Shown piece by piece: positions 41,861 to 53,204 of a stretch of 64,000 bases of DNA; within the stretch, counting starts at the first letter, position 1, and each line of letters begins with the position of its first letter. The notes below the pieces were generated by a model. The model saw nothing but the letters and a program-made list of their open reading frames with translations. It was not told where the DNA came from and did no database searches. The translations under genes were made by a program, and so were the position numbers. Location of the stretch: assembly GCA_021396245.1 (NCBI GenBank), contig WNYE01000037.1:310001-374000 (forward strand), in the 5' to 3' direction. Source of the stretch: Sporothrix humicola (lineage: Eukaryota; Ascomycota; Sordariomycetes; Ophiostomatales; Ophiostomataceae).

Positions 41861-43202
41861 GAGGGGAGGCGTGGTTAACTTGATGGTGACTCATTCGTAT
41901 ATAAGGAGCGAAAGTAAATAAAGTTAAAGTTAAATATAAAATATAATGAACTCTGGCTTTTATCAGCCTACATGATCTCCGCCGTTACGGAGATAAATGA
42001 CTGCCATATTGGGCAGACAAGATCAAAGTAGACTAGATCACGGCGTTCGGGATCTTCCTCAACGGGTTTGATTTCAACGGGTCTGGTCTGCACGGATTTC
42101 GGTGGAGATAAAGGCCAGTAAACTCGTCTTATGACTCAACGTCACAGCGACAAACGCGAGCTTCAACATGAGCTTGAGCAAAGATTTCCCCTTTCGGTAT
42201 TTTTTGAAGTTAATACTCCAATGGGCCTGCACTTTCTTTTCCTCTCTTCTCGACGTCCTTCTAGAAGTCTGGCAGAAGTCGGGAGGGCACGCTAAATCTG
42301 GCAGTTGCAGCCGTCTGCCGCCCGGAGCGCTGCCGCTTAGCCCGCGTAACCTGTAAGATGTAAGCTGATTCCAAAGTTGGCAAATGCACGACGAAAACAG
42401 AAAATGCGGGGGATTGTCCAGACGGCATCGACGGCATCAAACCCGTGGCCATGATGTATTCCCCGACTTTCTGGTTTCATGGAAATTGTGGAGGTTGATG
42501 AGCGCCGTTATTATGGATGTGTTTGAATTGACTCAACCCAATTAGTCCCGCATCTCCCCAATCGTCCCCACACCTTATCGTCCTTGACCTCCGTCTGGGC
42601 TCTCGCCCTTCTTTCTTCAATATTTACAGCCCAGTTCCTATTCGTCCGTGATTACGTCTACATGACGGCCTTTCTCCTTCTGTCGTCTCTTCTTGGCCCT
42701 CCTCGCTGGCTCCTTCCTCTTTCGTTATTTTTACCTTTTTTGACATTGTTTCCTCTTTTGTCGTTTTAAGCCTCCTCATCGTTTGCTCCTTCCTCCTCTT
42801 ACTCACACCGTTGCTCTTGCCACCTCCTTGATATTTTCTTGGTCGTTCTTTCCCTCAACATCAGTTTACGTACTCATTCCCTTCTTGTTCTCTTGCCCTC
42901 CTCATCTTCCCGCCTTACGCCAAGTGCTTACATCTTTGTGCCCCTGAATCGGTGTGACAACCTTACCTGACACGATCCCCTCAATTGACGTTTCTCCATC
43001 ATCTGACTGCGGGGTTCTCTCGGGGTTTCTCGACAGCAACGTCAAACTCAAAGTTGACGACAGCAAAGACGAAGTGTGACTCCAACATTCGACAAGCTGA
43101 ACGGAGCGGCGACAACACCGACAATAAACGACTACACTCTCTATCTAGCCCCCTATCAGAAAGATAAAAGGTCGGCGCTGTTCGCGATAACGACCACCCA
43201 CC
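41861..43202. other. intergenic region, 1.34 kb
   Basis: This region follows the SDR gene. It contains an AATAAA at 41917-41922, a small hairpin (GATCTCCG with CGGAGATA, 41974-41995), and from about 42.58 to 42.96 kb a strong CT-rich tract on the plus strand, the leader side of the M20 hydrolase. I see no gene. Confidence 0.55.
41917..41922 (+). terminator. polyadenylation signal of the SDR gene
   Basis: AATAAA lies 57 nt after the stop codon, in the expected position for a poly-A signal. Confidence 0.5.
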
Positions 43203-44729
43203 ATGAAGACCATCCGCATCGCTCGACAGTCTTTGAGACACTTCACCCAAAACCCAATCCGACAGTCCCCTTTATTTTCCCCCCTGCCCAAAATGACCCG
43301 CGCATTCACCACGCCCCGCATCAATGGCGCCCGCCTCGTCGAGTCCATCCATTATACCTCCGAGACATGGGGCGCCGCCCACCGCTACGGCGACCACCAC
43401 ACGGAGACGGGCATGGCGCGGCTGTCGCTCGACGACGACGACGCGGCCGTGCGGCGGTGGCTCCAGAAGGAGTGCGAGGCCATTGGCTGCAAAGTGACCG
43501 TCGACCAGATGGGCAACATGTTTCTGGTGCGGGCCGGCGCCAACTGCGAAAACGCCGAGGCCCCGCCGACGTTCATTGGCTCGCACCTCGACACGCAGGC
43601 GACGGGCGGACGGTATGACGGCATTCTGGGCGTGCTCGCTGGCCTCGAGGCGCTGCGCACGATCCATGAGCAAGGCGTCAAGACAAAAGGCCCCATTGGG
43701 CTGGTGAACTGGACAAAGTAAGTCGCCCTGTGTAGACACCGCCGAGACTACCATTTACTAACCCTTCGTAGCGAAGAAGGCGCCCGGTTCCCGATGATCA
43801 CGATGGCTTCTGGTGTCTGGGCCGGTGTCACCCCTTTGGAGGCTGCATGGAACTGCAAAGAGACACCTGCCGCCGCTGCGCGGTACGGCCACGGCGACGC
43901 TCCAGTCACCGTCAAAGATGAACTCAAGAGAATCGGCTTCCTTGGCGAGACGCCCGCCACGCCCCAGGCCATGCCCATGGCCGCGCACTTTGAGCTTCAC
44001 ATCGAACAAGGCCCCATCCTCGAGGCCGAAGACCGTCCCGTCGGCGTTGTCGAGGGTGCCCAGGGGTATGCATGGCACCAGGTCACTGTTCGCGGCAGGG
44101 ACGCTCATGCCGGCACAACACCTCTGCACACACGCAAAGATGCACTTCTGGCAGCCGCCCAAATGATTGTCGCCAGCAACGCCATCGCCCACGCCGAATC
44201 GGCCTCCACAGAACGCAAAGTCGGCGTCATCACGTCCGGTGTCATCGACGCTCTCCCCGGCACACCCAATACCATCCCGCACACGGCCTCTTTCACGCTC
44301 GACATCCGCCACCCTTCGACGGACCGTTTGGAGGCGATGCTGGCCGAGTGCAAGTCGCAGTTTGAGGCCATTGGAAACAAGAATGGCATCACGGTCGAGT
44401 GGGAGTGCCTGTCCAACAATGCGCCGGCCATCTTCCACCCAGACTGCGTGGCCGCCGTCGAGGCCGCCGCCGAAGAGGAGGTGGGCAGCATCACGTCTAC
44501 GCTGACTGGCGAGCCAAAGACGATTGTCGGCCACCGGCGCCTGTGGAGCGGTGCGGGCCACGACAGCTGCAATGTCAACAAGCACTACCCGGCGGCCATG
44601 GTCTTTACGCGCACCAAGGACGGCCTGAGCCACACGCCCGTCGAGTACTGCAGCCCTGACGACTGCATCAAGGGTGCACAGGTCCTGCTTGGTGCGGCCC
44701 TCCGGTTTGATGCCAACAGAAAGTTTTAA
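43203..44729 (+). CDS. M20-family N-carbamoyl-amino-acid hydrolase / beta-ureidopropionase-like amidohydrolase
   Basis: Exon 1 is 43203-43717, followed by a 54-nt intron (43718-43771; donor GTAAGT, branch TTACTAACCC, acceptor GTAG), and exon 2 is 43772-44729; 490 residues. The zinc-binding pattern of the M20 carbamoylase family is seen: H128 and D130 in GSHLDT, D139 in GGRYDG, the metal-bridging glutamates E173-E174 in NEEGARF, and a late GAGHDSC and GLSHTPVEY. These enzymes hydrolyse N-carbamoyl-L-amino acids, beta-ureidopropionate or allantoate; the exact substrate cannot be fixed here. The N-terminal 30 residues (Arg/Ser/Gln-rich) look like a mitochondrial presequence, with a second in-frame Met at about residue 31 (MTRAFT). 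Confidence 0.9.
43718..43771 (+). other. intron of the M20 hydrolase gene
   Basis: 54 nt, donor GTAAGT, branch CTAAC, acceptor GTAG. Splicing joins WT to NEEGARF in frame, at the metal-binding motif. Confidence 0.92.
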
Positions 44730-44887
44730 CGATGGACATACACAAAATATATCGGAAAATATTGGAATTGGATTGAATTGGTAACGATATGAAATGGTAT
44801 CATGTGTATTGCTACAGGCGTCTGCTGGCTCTTCCCACCTCCTGGATTATGTACAAAGAATTATACGTTTGGTAAAGACAAAGTTGG

Positions 44888-44893
44888 AATAAA
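44888..44893 (+). terminator. possible poly-A signal of the M20 hydrolase gene
   Basis: AATAAA, 160 nt after the stop codon and close to the convergent PTH11-like gene. Confidence 0.4.
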
Positions 44894-44946
44894 GAATGAA
44901 AAGGAAAAATGAAAAGAACAAAATCAAAACAACCCTTGGGTAGTGT

Positions 44947-46364
44947 TTACTTCCTCTTGGGCGAGTGGACGTCCTCCGTCAGCGACGTCGACGACGACGA
45001 CGACGCACTGACCTTGGCCATGTTATGTCGGCCGGCGCCGTCGTTCAAGTCGAGATCTGAAAAGACATTGCGCCCATCACTGGTATGACCACCATGGCCG
45101 CCACCGCCACCCATGGCAATGCTGTTCTCGCTCTGGTCGTCGTGCTTGATGTTGAGCTCGCGTGTCACCAGAATAGCACCAGCGCCGCCGATCGGCGTCA
45201 CGCCCCCTTGACTCTGATTCTGCTGCTGCCGGTACGACGGGAAGATCTCGTCCGTGCTGCCGTCCTGGCTCGGCGGTCGGCCAATGGCGTCGCGCTCGAC
45301 ACGGCTGGTGTTGCCAAAGTTGCCGTTGCCCTTGAGGTGCGACTTGGTGTGGGAGCGGACGGGGCCAAAGGGGTCGTCGTACTGGCCGCGGCTGTGCAGA
45401 GCAATGGACGCGCCGTTGACGCCGGCGCTCTTGGGGTTCTTGGAGCCGGTGCGGGGGCCGCCGGCATAATACGGGTTGGCCGAGTCCTTGTTGGACGAGA
45501 GGCCGACCAGGCGGTTGAGCCACGGCACCTTTTGGATGATCTGGCGGAGCGAGGGGATGCACGAGCACAGGATGAGGGCGGTGATCTCGACCTGCGACCA
45601 GATCATGGGCTCGGCCAGCTCAAAGGTGCTGTCGGTGCCAATCTTGGTGACGAAGACGATGCGGATGACGGAAATAACGCAGACCAACAGACCAAGGGAC
45701 AACATGGCAATCACACCGATGCGTTTGGTCAGGGGCAGCTGGAGGTGCCACATGGTCGGAATCGGCTGGATGAAGAGGGTGAGATCGGTAAAGAGGTTGA
45801 AGACGAACGTGCACCACCACATGGGCACGAGCGACAGGCAGGTGCCTTCGATGGAGCTGTCCCAGGCTCGGGCGACCGGGCGACACTGGAGAACGACCAC
45901 GAGCGTCTCTTCAATGGCCTGGCACAGCAAAAAGACTATCAAGAACTTGTTGAGCAAGGCGAGGCTGCGGCCCTGCAGAATGCGCAGATAAAGGACTGCG
46001 AAAGAGGCCTTGGCTGCCGGCACGCCCCAACTGTACGTCGTCGAGCAGACCATGATGAGCTGGTGGGTTAGTAATGCTTAACAAACATGGTGCAGTTCAG
46101 AGAAAGACCTACCCTCGAAAACGTCGACAGCTGCTCTGTCGGAACATCTGCCATGTGCTGGCCGAAGCCATAGTTGCGAGCGGCCAGCGTTGCCGCATAC
46201 AGAGCCATGGCAAACACCCAACTGATGGTAATTAAGGCATCGTCCCAGCCGAGACCGCCCAAGATGCCCGCGCGAACATAGAGACGCATGCCCACGGAGA
46301 GCGTCGAGACGACAATCATCAGGATCGACGACACCAAGAGTGCCGACACATACTCGTCGGTCAT
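44947..46364 (-). CDS. PTH11-like (rhodopsin-domain) seven-helix membrane protein
   Basis: Exon 1 is 46364-46113, followed by a 53-nt intron (46112-46060; donor GTAGGT, branch TTACTAACCC, acceptor CCAG), and exon 2 is 46059-44947; 454 residues. About seven helices occupy residues 5-290, with a typical fungal integral-membrane signature (GWDDALITISW, ARNYGFGQH, and a late IMWSQVEI-like stretch). This is the PTH11 class of G-protein-coupled receptor-like proteins common in plant- and insect-associated ascomycetes. There is no CFEM domain. The C-terminal tail of about 165 residues is hydrophilic, Gly/Ser/Gln-rich and probably intracellular. A role in sensing surfaces or nutrients is inferred from the family, and some family members are only uncharacterised membrane proteins. 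Confidence 0.87.
46060..46112 (-). other. intron of the PTH11-like gene
   Basis: 53 nt, phase 0, donor GTAGGT, branch CTAAC, acceptor CCAG. It joins STFSR to LIMVCSTTY. Confidence 0.88.
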
Positions 46365-46377
46365 CTTGAAGAGTCGA

Positions 46378-46439
46378 GTCGACGCAGTCGACGAGGTGAT
46401 GTGTCGAGTGAGAAAGGAAAAAGAGTCGACAGAGTCGAC
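46378..46439. repeat. four GTCGAC palindromes in the PTH11-like leader
   Basis: GTCGAC occurs at 46378-46383, 46387-46392, 46425-46430 and 46434-46439. It forms two pairs, each with a 9-bp spacing, within 14-75 nt upstream of the start codon. Confidence 0.7.
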
Positions 46440-47205
46440 GACTCTTGGTGATGGGCGAAGATGTCGGAGACGATGTCGATGTGAAGTTGATGTGTTGAAG
46501 AGTTAAAATGGAAAAAGAGGGACGGGGTCGCCTTATATCAAGTCATCAGAAGACAGTCCGGGGACGTATATGTATATCTCTGTCTCCCTGTCCTATGTAA
46601 GGCAAGCCTAGAAGGAGTGGAACCGACTGGATGGAAAGGAACAAACTCAAAAGAGAGAAGGATAGCGTGAGATATAGAAACAACATGGGACAAACGATGT
46701 GCAGGTCGATGGATGGGGAATCGGAAAAGTGATCAATCATAAATGGAAGACAGAAGAGACAAAAAGGGACAAAATGAGACAGGGTAAACAATAAAATAAT
46801 AAAAAGAATTAAAGAATCAGGGGAAGGTGAACGAAAGAAGAACCCAAACACGGGGAAGGTGCCACCTCGACGAGAATGGCGAGCCAAGTCCGTTGTATCG
46901 AAAAGGCGTCTGCAAGTGTCGTCAAGGGGGAGATTGAAGAGAAAGAGGATGGTGAGAGATAAAAAGAGTTGGAGACGACAAGCGAGACGACAAGAAACTG
47001 GGATGCTAGGTTGGAGACGGAGGAAACAAAGGGAAAGAGAAGAGGGTCGAGACAAGGACAAGGGGGAGGAAAGAATTGTGTCGAGTCTGTCGACAACGCA
47101 GATCAAAAGGGAATAGCCCTTTTACTCGACGCCGTTAAAGGCTCTGATAGTACGAGTCCGGCCACAACCACGCACACATCCTTGCCCAAGATCGGCCAGG
47201 GGCAG

Positions 47206-47233
47206 ACCAGTCTGTGATGGCGGACAGACTGGT
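47206..47233. repeat. 10-bp perfect inverted repeat
   Basis: ACCAGTCTGT (47206-47215) and ACAGACTGGT (47224-47233) form a perfect 10-bp stem with an 8-nt loop. Further CAGACTG copies follow within 60 bp. Confidence 0.75.
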
Positions 47234-47402
47234 GGACAGACTGTCGTCTGGTCTATTCTCTAGTCGGTCTTGTCTAGACTGTGGCGTTTCTGCGTGTCCC
47301 TGTTCCCCGGAGGAAAGAGGACAGAGAAGGCGCAGAAAGTAGGCCAGGCTGAGGCCAGTGCGCAGGCAGTGTGCTGGGCAATATGCGCGCCAATGACGAA
47401 CG

Positions 47403-47442
47403 ACAGGCGAGTACAGGCGAAGACAGGCGAAGACAGAAGGAG
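47403..47442. repeat. 10-bp tandem array (ACAGGCGAAG), four units
   Basis: Three near-identical ACAGGCGARG units and a fourth degenerate one (ACAGAAGGAG) follow one another at a strict 10-bp period. Confidence 0.75.
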
Positions 47443-48614
47443 GAAAGGACAACAAGGAGTTGGACAAGCCGCGAAGGATGCGGATGTACTTTTTTTTTTC
47501 TGGGAGAAATCTATTGGGAGATACTCCGGGGACTGAGAGATGATCTCCTTGTGAACCCGGTCGACTTTTTCAGAATGGTCGAGATCTTTCGGGCTTTGCT
47601 CGTTCTGAGGCAAGGTGGAGAAATGTCTCTTAAAAATGTGTGCTCTCTCAGAGAGTGCCGAGAAGCACGACCGTTAAAGAGGCAAGGTGTAGATGCGAGA
47701 TGCGATGGTGTATCAACGTGGCTTGCGACCAAGGGGAGGGGAAGATATGTCGTGGATGAGGCGTCTTGTGCAATGTCTCATGTGAAGACGTTGAAGAAGG
47801 AGAAAAGAAGAAAGAAGTACTGAGTTCGGGGACAGAAGACGGAGTACGACGTAGGGTATTAGGAAAATTATGAAAATGGGGAACTGGACTGGAACAATGG
47901 AAGAATAAAGACTCGCGCCACCGTACCCAGAAAACAAGCACAAAAAAAAAGCTTCAGACTCAATAAAGGACGCTGTCACAGCGGATGTCAGCCTGCCCGA
48001 GTGCTTGGTCGCCTTGGTCGACCTCAAAAATAGAATAACGGACAGAAGATGCAAGAGAAAGGGGAGAAAATGAAAAGGAGCACAAAAAGAAGCACCCAAA
48101 AGAAGCAAAGAATCCGGGGAAAGAGGAAGAAGGATGCAAGGTAAAGAGCGTAAACGGCGTCCGCCGGGAACGTTAGGAAGCCGAACCACAAACCACGCCA
48201 GTCTATTGGTCTTGGAAGCAGAGTGGCCAATAACCGCCATTACCATCACGAGACGTTACTGTATTTAGTTGCTTTTTTTACTGAATTTGCCCCTTCAACA
48301 AAGACACCCTTTTGTCTGTCAACGTCTTCACACCATTCAGTCCGTAATATTACCCAATTGCACACCACAGACTCGAGCTACCGCCCATTTGGTTCCTAGC
48401 GGCCAGCCCGAGACACTTCCGCCTACACAGTAAGTTGGCCGTCTCTGTAGCGTGTCTGTTGGTATTGTGTTGTTATGCTAAGAGAAACGAGAAAAAGAGA
48501 GGCAGGGCAAGACATTTGCGAGACTATGAGACAACACGAGGCCATTCTCCTATTTTCCTTCGCCGACTTGGACAAGTTTCATCTCGTCTCCTCGTTACCC
48601 TTTCCTTGACAGGC

Positions 48615-48658
48615 TGATGGCGTTTTGGCAAGTTGAAAAAGTCGACAAAACGCCATCA
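48615..48658. repeat. 13-bp perfect inverted repeat with 18-nt loop
   Basis: TGATGGCGTTTTG (48615-48627) and CAAAACGCCATCA (48646-48658) pair perfectly across 18 nt. The flank carries a direct repeat of AAAGTCGAC, and further right two copies of AATACACCAAA lie near 48.75-48.78 kb. Confidence 0.75.
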
Positions 48659-51600
48659 AAAGTCGACATATAATTTTTAATGCATGTGGTCGTTTACACG
48701 TATTTTACGTATGCTTTCTTCACTAACAAGTCGCTAGCCTCGTGCGAAATACACCAAATAACGCCAAAATACACCAAAACCTGCCAGTGGCTGGCCCTGG
48801 ATTGGTCTTCCCCTCTTCCTCGAAAGCTAGCAGGTTTCTAGGCCTTGTCTAGTGCTTGGATGGTGCTGTGTTAGAGGCTCTTGGGCAAGTCTTGGTGATG
48901 TCTTGGAAGCAGTGTCCTAGTGGTCTTGGTATTGCTCGAGTCTCCTCCTTTTTTCATCTTGGCAGCTGTACTGTGGACAGAGTAATGCAAACCCTGCACA
49001 AAATTGAGCCTGTGCAGAAGCCACAGTTCTTGTCGTCAAAGATCGTATGCAAATAAATCAAATACATTTCCAAGCCCAAATCAACTAATTGACTCTTGTC
49101 CCGATTTTTTTCCATTCTCAACTATTGAATCCTTATCTTTTCCCGGACCATCTTCTCCAAACAGTTCCTTCCTTCGATTCCCTCCCCTCGTCCTTCACTG
49201 ATCATCACATCGTTTTACTCGTCTCCACCCTTCTCCAGACTAATGACCTCGCCGTCCAGCCCGTCCGGGGAAAGGCTGGAGTCCCAGGGTGTAGGGAAGT
49301 GGAGACTTTTGCTGGCGAAACGCTTTGTTAGTGTCTTTCTGTCTGCCTTTAGCGCCTGCGGCTGTCTTTTAGAGGAAAAGCCAGGCGAACAAAAGACGAA
49401 AAAATAGAGCACAGACCGAAAGGCAAACGAGGAGAGGGAAAACAAAGTAGGGACGCAGCAGGTGCAAAAGGCTGTTGTGACCAGGGCTCGAGTCATTTTT
49501 ATGGATCCCGGTATTGGCAGACAACAGGGAAGACAAGAGTAATTTAGAAGATCAATGGTCTTCACAGAAAGATCAAGATTGAATTGAGATTGAGATTGAG
49601 ATTCGACCATATCGCTTTCAGATCAGGTCCAGGAAAAGGAAAACACAAATCTCCAACTCTTGTGTACCTTTTATCTTCACCATGCTCTGGTTGTCTCCAA
49701 ATCTTGTTTTCTCCGAAACAACCAGATCTAGACTTTTATGTTGACGACAATAGAGGAAAAGGGCTGCACACGCCGTGATTTATTGATCCCATAGGATTTC
49801 TATCCTGGATGTCGATGCATAGCGACACGATACGTTTGGCTATGGCTGGAAACGTCCCTGCAGAAGTGTCCATGTTGTCACTTGTCACTTTTTGCGGTCT
49901 TTCAAACGATCACCAACGGGGACCCCATATTCTATCCTCACATTGTATCCATTCTCTCCATTGTGTCCATCTCTCCATACTGGGGAAACGAGATGAGCTT
50001 GGCAGCTGGGTTTCTTTTCTTTTTCTTCTTTTTTCCCCCTCTCTCGTTGTCTTGTTCGCTATTATCTTCTTCCTTTTCTTCTGTTTTTACTCGCCTACTT
50101 GCTTCTCTTCAACCATCCACTCTCTCCATATGCCCGCAAACTCTTTTCCCCAGCCTTGGCGGGAAGCATCATTAGCTTAATGGGTCGGTGGGGCAGATGG
50201 AGCCCTGATGGAGACGCAAAATCAAAATGGAGTCGCAAATGGAGTCCATTCAGCCCAAGGCACACGACAGGCCAGCGGAAGCCACCCCTGTTCCGCACCT
50301 AATCATAGTTGCAGTCGATATGTGCTGTGTTATGCCCACAGTCACACACAGCCAGAGAGTCAAACATCGCCTGGAAATCGTTTTGCGCCCTTTACTGTGT
50401 TTCTGTTGATTTGCAGCGCGCGGCTCGAGGAATACAGTAGCAAACGGCATAGATCATCGCAGACCCCTGGTCGACAAGGAGAACAGGGAACAAACGCAAC
50501 TCCAACAGTCTCCGCAAAATGCCCCCAATTGCTCTCTTTGCCCTCCTTTGCTCCAAAAATCAAGGCAGGGTCTTATTGCGTCCTGTGCACATGAGTTCGT
50601 GTGTCTGTCTCTCACAACTTGCGCACTCTGTCCCCCGTGTCCATGTGCTTTCCCTCTCCCCGCCCCCTTTTGTGCCATGAATCGTGAAGCCTTTGGTGAG
50701 GGGAGACGAGTCAACAGCAGAAGTCAAACTCGACAATCACAAAATATCGTCAAAGTCATAAAACATTTCTTGAAAATCTTCTGTGCACTGATCCATCGTC
50801 TCACTGCCAACCCCATACTTTTTTGTTCTTGTCGAGTCCCTCTTTCCCCAGACTCGGATGGGTCTGCATACGCCTTATGGATACGCTGTAGGAAGTGATG
50901 GGGATAGTGCGGTGATGTGTGTGTGGTTTCTCCTTATTCCAGCCCACTCTCAAGCCCTGTCTTGATGCATTTGCTTTTTGCTTTCTTTGACTCTCGGTGG
51001 TAGAAGTGGCACGCCTCCTCACGTTCTCACGTCGTATTCTCGATTGGGTGTAGTATTCGACTCGGTCCCGTTCTCCCGGATGGGCCCAGTGTGGATATTG
51101 TGAAGAAAATGGTGCATTTGCGTGCATTGCGCGTAGTTCTCTTCAGTTGTATTGGTCGACACAAGTGTGTGGGCACAATTAAGTGTGAGCGGCGCCGGCA
51201 GCGCCAAGCGGCAGTGCAAGTTCAGGGACAAATTACAACCTTGAAAAGGAGACAAAACGATAAAAAGGGAAAAAGAAGCACGAGAGAAAGACGAGAGAAG
51301 GAGAAACGAAATAATAGGGCGAGACAATGGAAGACGAAACTACAGACAAAAGGATAAACAAGGGGATGGTGGAGTGCCCATGGGGAAGAAAGAAGACAAG
51401 AGGAAGAAGAAAGAAAAGAAGAAGAAAAAAGAAATAACAACCCCGGATTATGAGATTACGACGCTGCAACAACACTTGCATTGCGAGAAATGTCCGCATC
51501 AATCACCAACAGCCAACAAAAACATGCATCATCAAACATGCACGATGAAGTGTGACTGCGTCTTTTTCTTCGTGATAAAGATTTGTGATCCTGGCCGCGA

Positions 51601-53204
51601 TGTGATGAAAAACAAAACATCGGAAAACAAACCGAGCTCGTGTGTTTTATCGGCCGAAGACGACGAATGGAGGATAGAAGCATCTCTGTTTGGTGCATCT
51701 CCAGGCCAGCTGAGATCTTGTGCTTCGTATGGTCAAGTTTTAGAGCCAACAGACCAAACAACAAATACGAGGATCATGTCCCTTCTTGGTTCTCGAAAAT
51801 TCCAAGGCTTCATCACAAAAAATAGGGGTCTTGACTCATGTGTCTGCACCTGCATTCAGCTCTGGCCAGCCTCCTTTTGCTCAAAAGAGAAAAAAGTTAG
51901 AAAAAAAGTTCAGGGACGGAGACGAACGAATACGACCGACGCGATGTGACTTTGGGCGACTGTTGGAGACTGCATGTTGGTTCTTTCGACCTGGTTCCTG
52001 GATCGTACTATTGTGAAACGGATGCTCGGAGGGTTGGCGATGTCGGGTGTGGACTGAAAGTGTGGAGTCCTGGACTCAAGAGTGTGAAAACAAAAGAAAA
52101 GAAAAGAAAAGCTTCTCCTTTTCTTGTTGTTCTTATTTTCTTCTTTATCCCTTCTTCGTTTTGTGTCCAACTTCCACATCATCATTTTCTGCATGCCCTG
52201 GTAATATTGTATCACTGCCGTTGATTTTGTCAACGGCGTTTTCTCCTATTCTGTAACCAACAGACCTGTAAAGGATGAGCAATGACTTCCAGCTTCATGC
52301 CACCACGGGGTTTGTACACACACCAACGCCTTGTTGTGGTGATGCGCCACAGAATATGCAGGTGGCCCGAAGCGGTCGTCGCTTAAACAGGGTAGAAAAA
52401 GTCTTTTGGCGCAATGAAAAACCTTGAAAAACTCTTCAAGGGAGAAACGCCATGGTAACGCCACGCGAGTCTTGGAACCTTCTTTTTACAGCATAGATTT
52501 CTCCTTTGCCCTGGACATCGTCCCAGCAGACAGTTAACATCTCTTGGTATCTCTCAGGCCTCGTCTTGGTATTTGCTGCCATTGTCTCCTGCTCCCACCG
52601 GATCCTTCTCCGGGTGGCCTGTTGATTCTTGTTGTTCTCCAACGGACCTCACAACGTATTCTAGACTTGTGTCTTGTCTTCATCCGTTCACCTTCAACTT
52701 TGAGCAGGGACAGGACTTTCATGCGTAAGAGCCACCTTGATGCACAATACTTTTCTTGGATGCACAGTCTTCCGTCTGTCCCCGCTAACCGCTGTTCTGT
52801 GCACGTACAAGTGTATGTTTTGCAGCTCATTGTTTCGTTCTCCTTTTTAAATCAATATTCAAAAACGCATCATCCGACAGTTTCTCCCCTCGACACATAT
52901 CCGTTTCCAAGAGTCAACCAACCCAAAAGAGCATCTCGTAATTAATACTCCGTTCAGGTACGACGCAATACACCTCGTAAGAATATCCCTAACCGGTATC
53001 ATATCCACGATGGCTTCGACGGCCAAGTCTTTGTATTTGCAAACATTATTCGTATCATATTACCTCCGTATTAAGTCTATCTCTGTATCCTTTCATGTCT
53101 CGTATATCCCCTTGTTACATAAAATTGCAGTCGCTAATACTCCCAAAAAAAAGGCTCCAGAATGTACATGATATCCAGCTTACAGATCACTCCCACCTTC
53201 TTTC

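Larger units (their letters stand above)
46365..53204. other. large intergenic region, 6.8 kb, no convincing gene
   Basis: On the left it is the upstream DNA of the PTH11-like gene, whose leader is CT-rich on the minus strand for about 2 kb. Further right it carries four GTCGAC sites, a 10-bp inverted repeat, a 10-bp tandem array, a 13-bp perfect inverted repeat and several CT-rich tracts on either strand. It ends at the stop of the GH18 gene (53205). The open frames have no domain and mostly reflect strand-biased composition. It is the least gene-dense part of the window. Confidence 0.55.

Noticed and set aside
45085..46071. 328-codon plus-strand frame
   Set aside because: Antisense of the PTH11-like gene.
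50208..50594. 128-codon plus-strand frame starting METQNQNGVANG
   Set aside because: The first residues look protein-like, but the rest has no domain. The frame is not preceded by a good start context; I see no splice pattern that joins it to anything.
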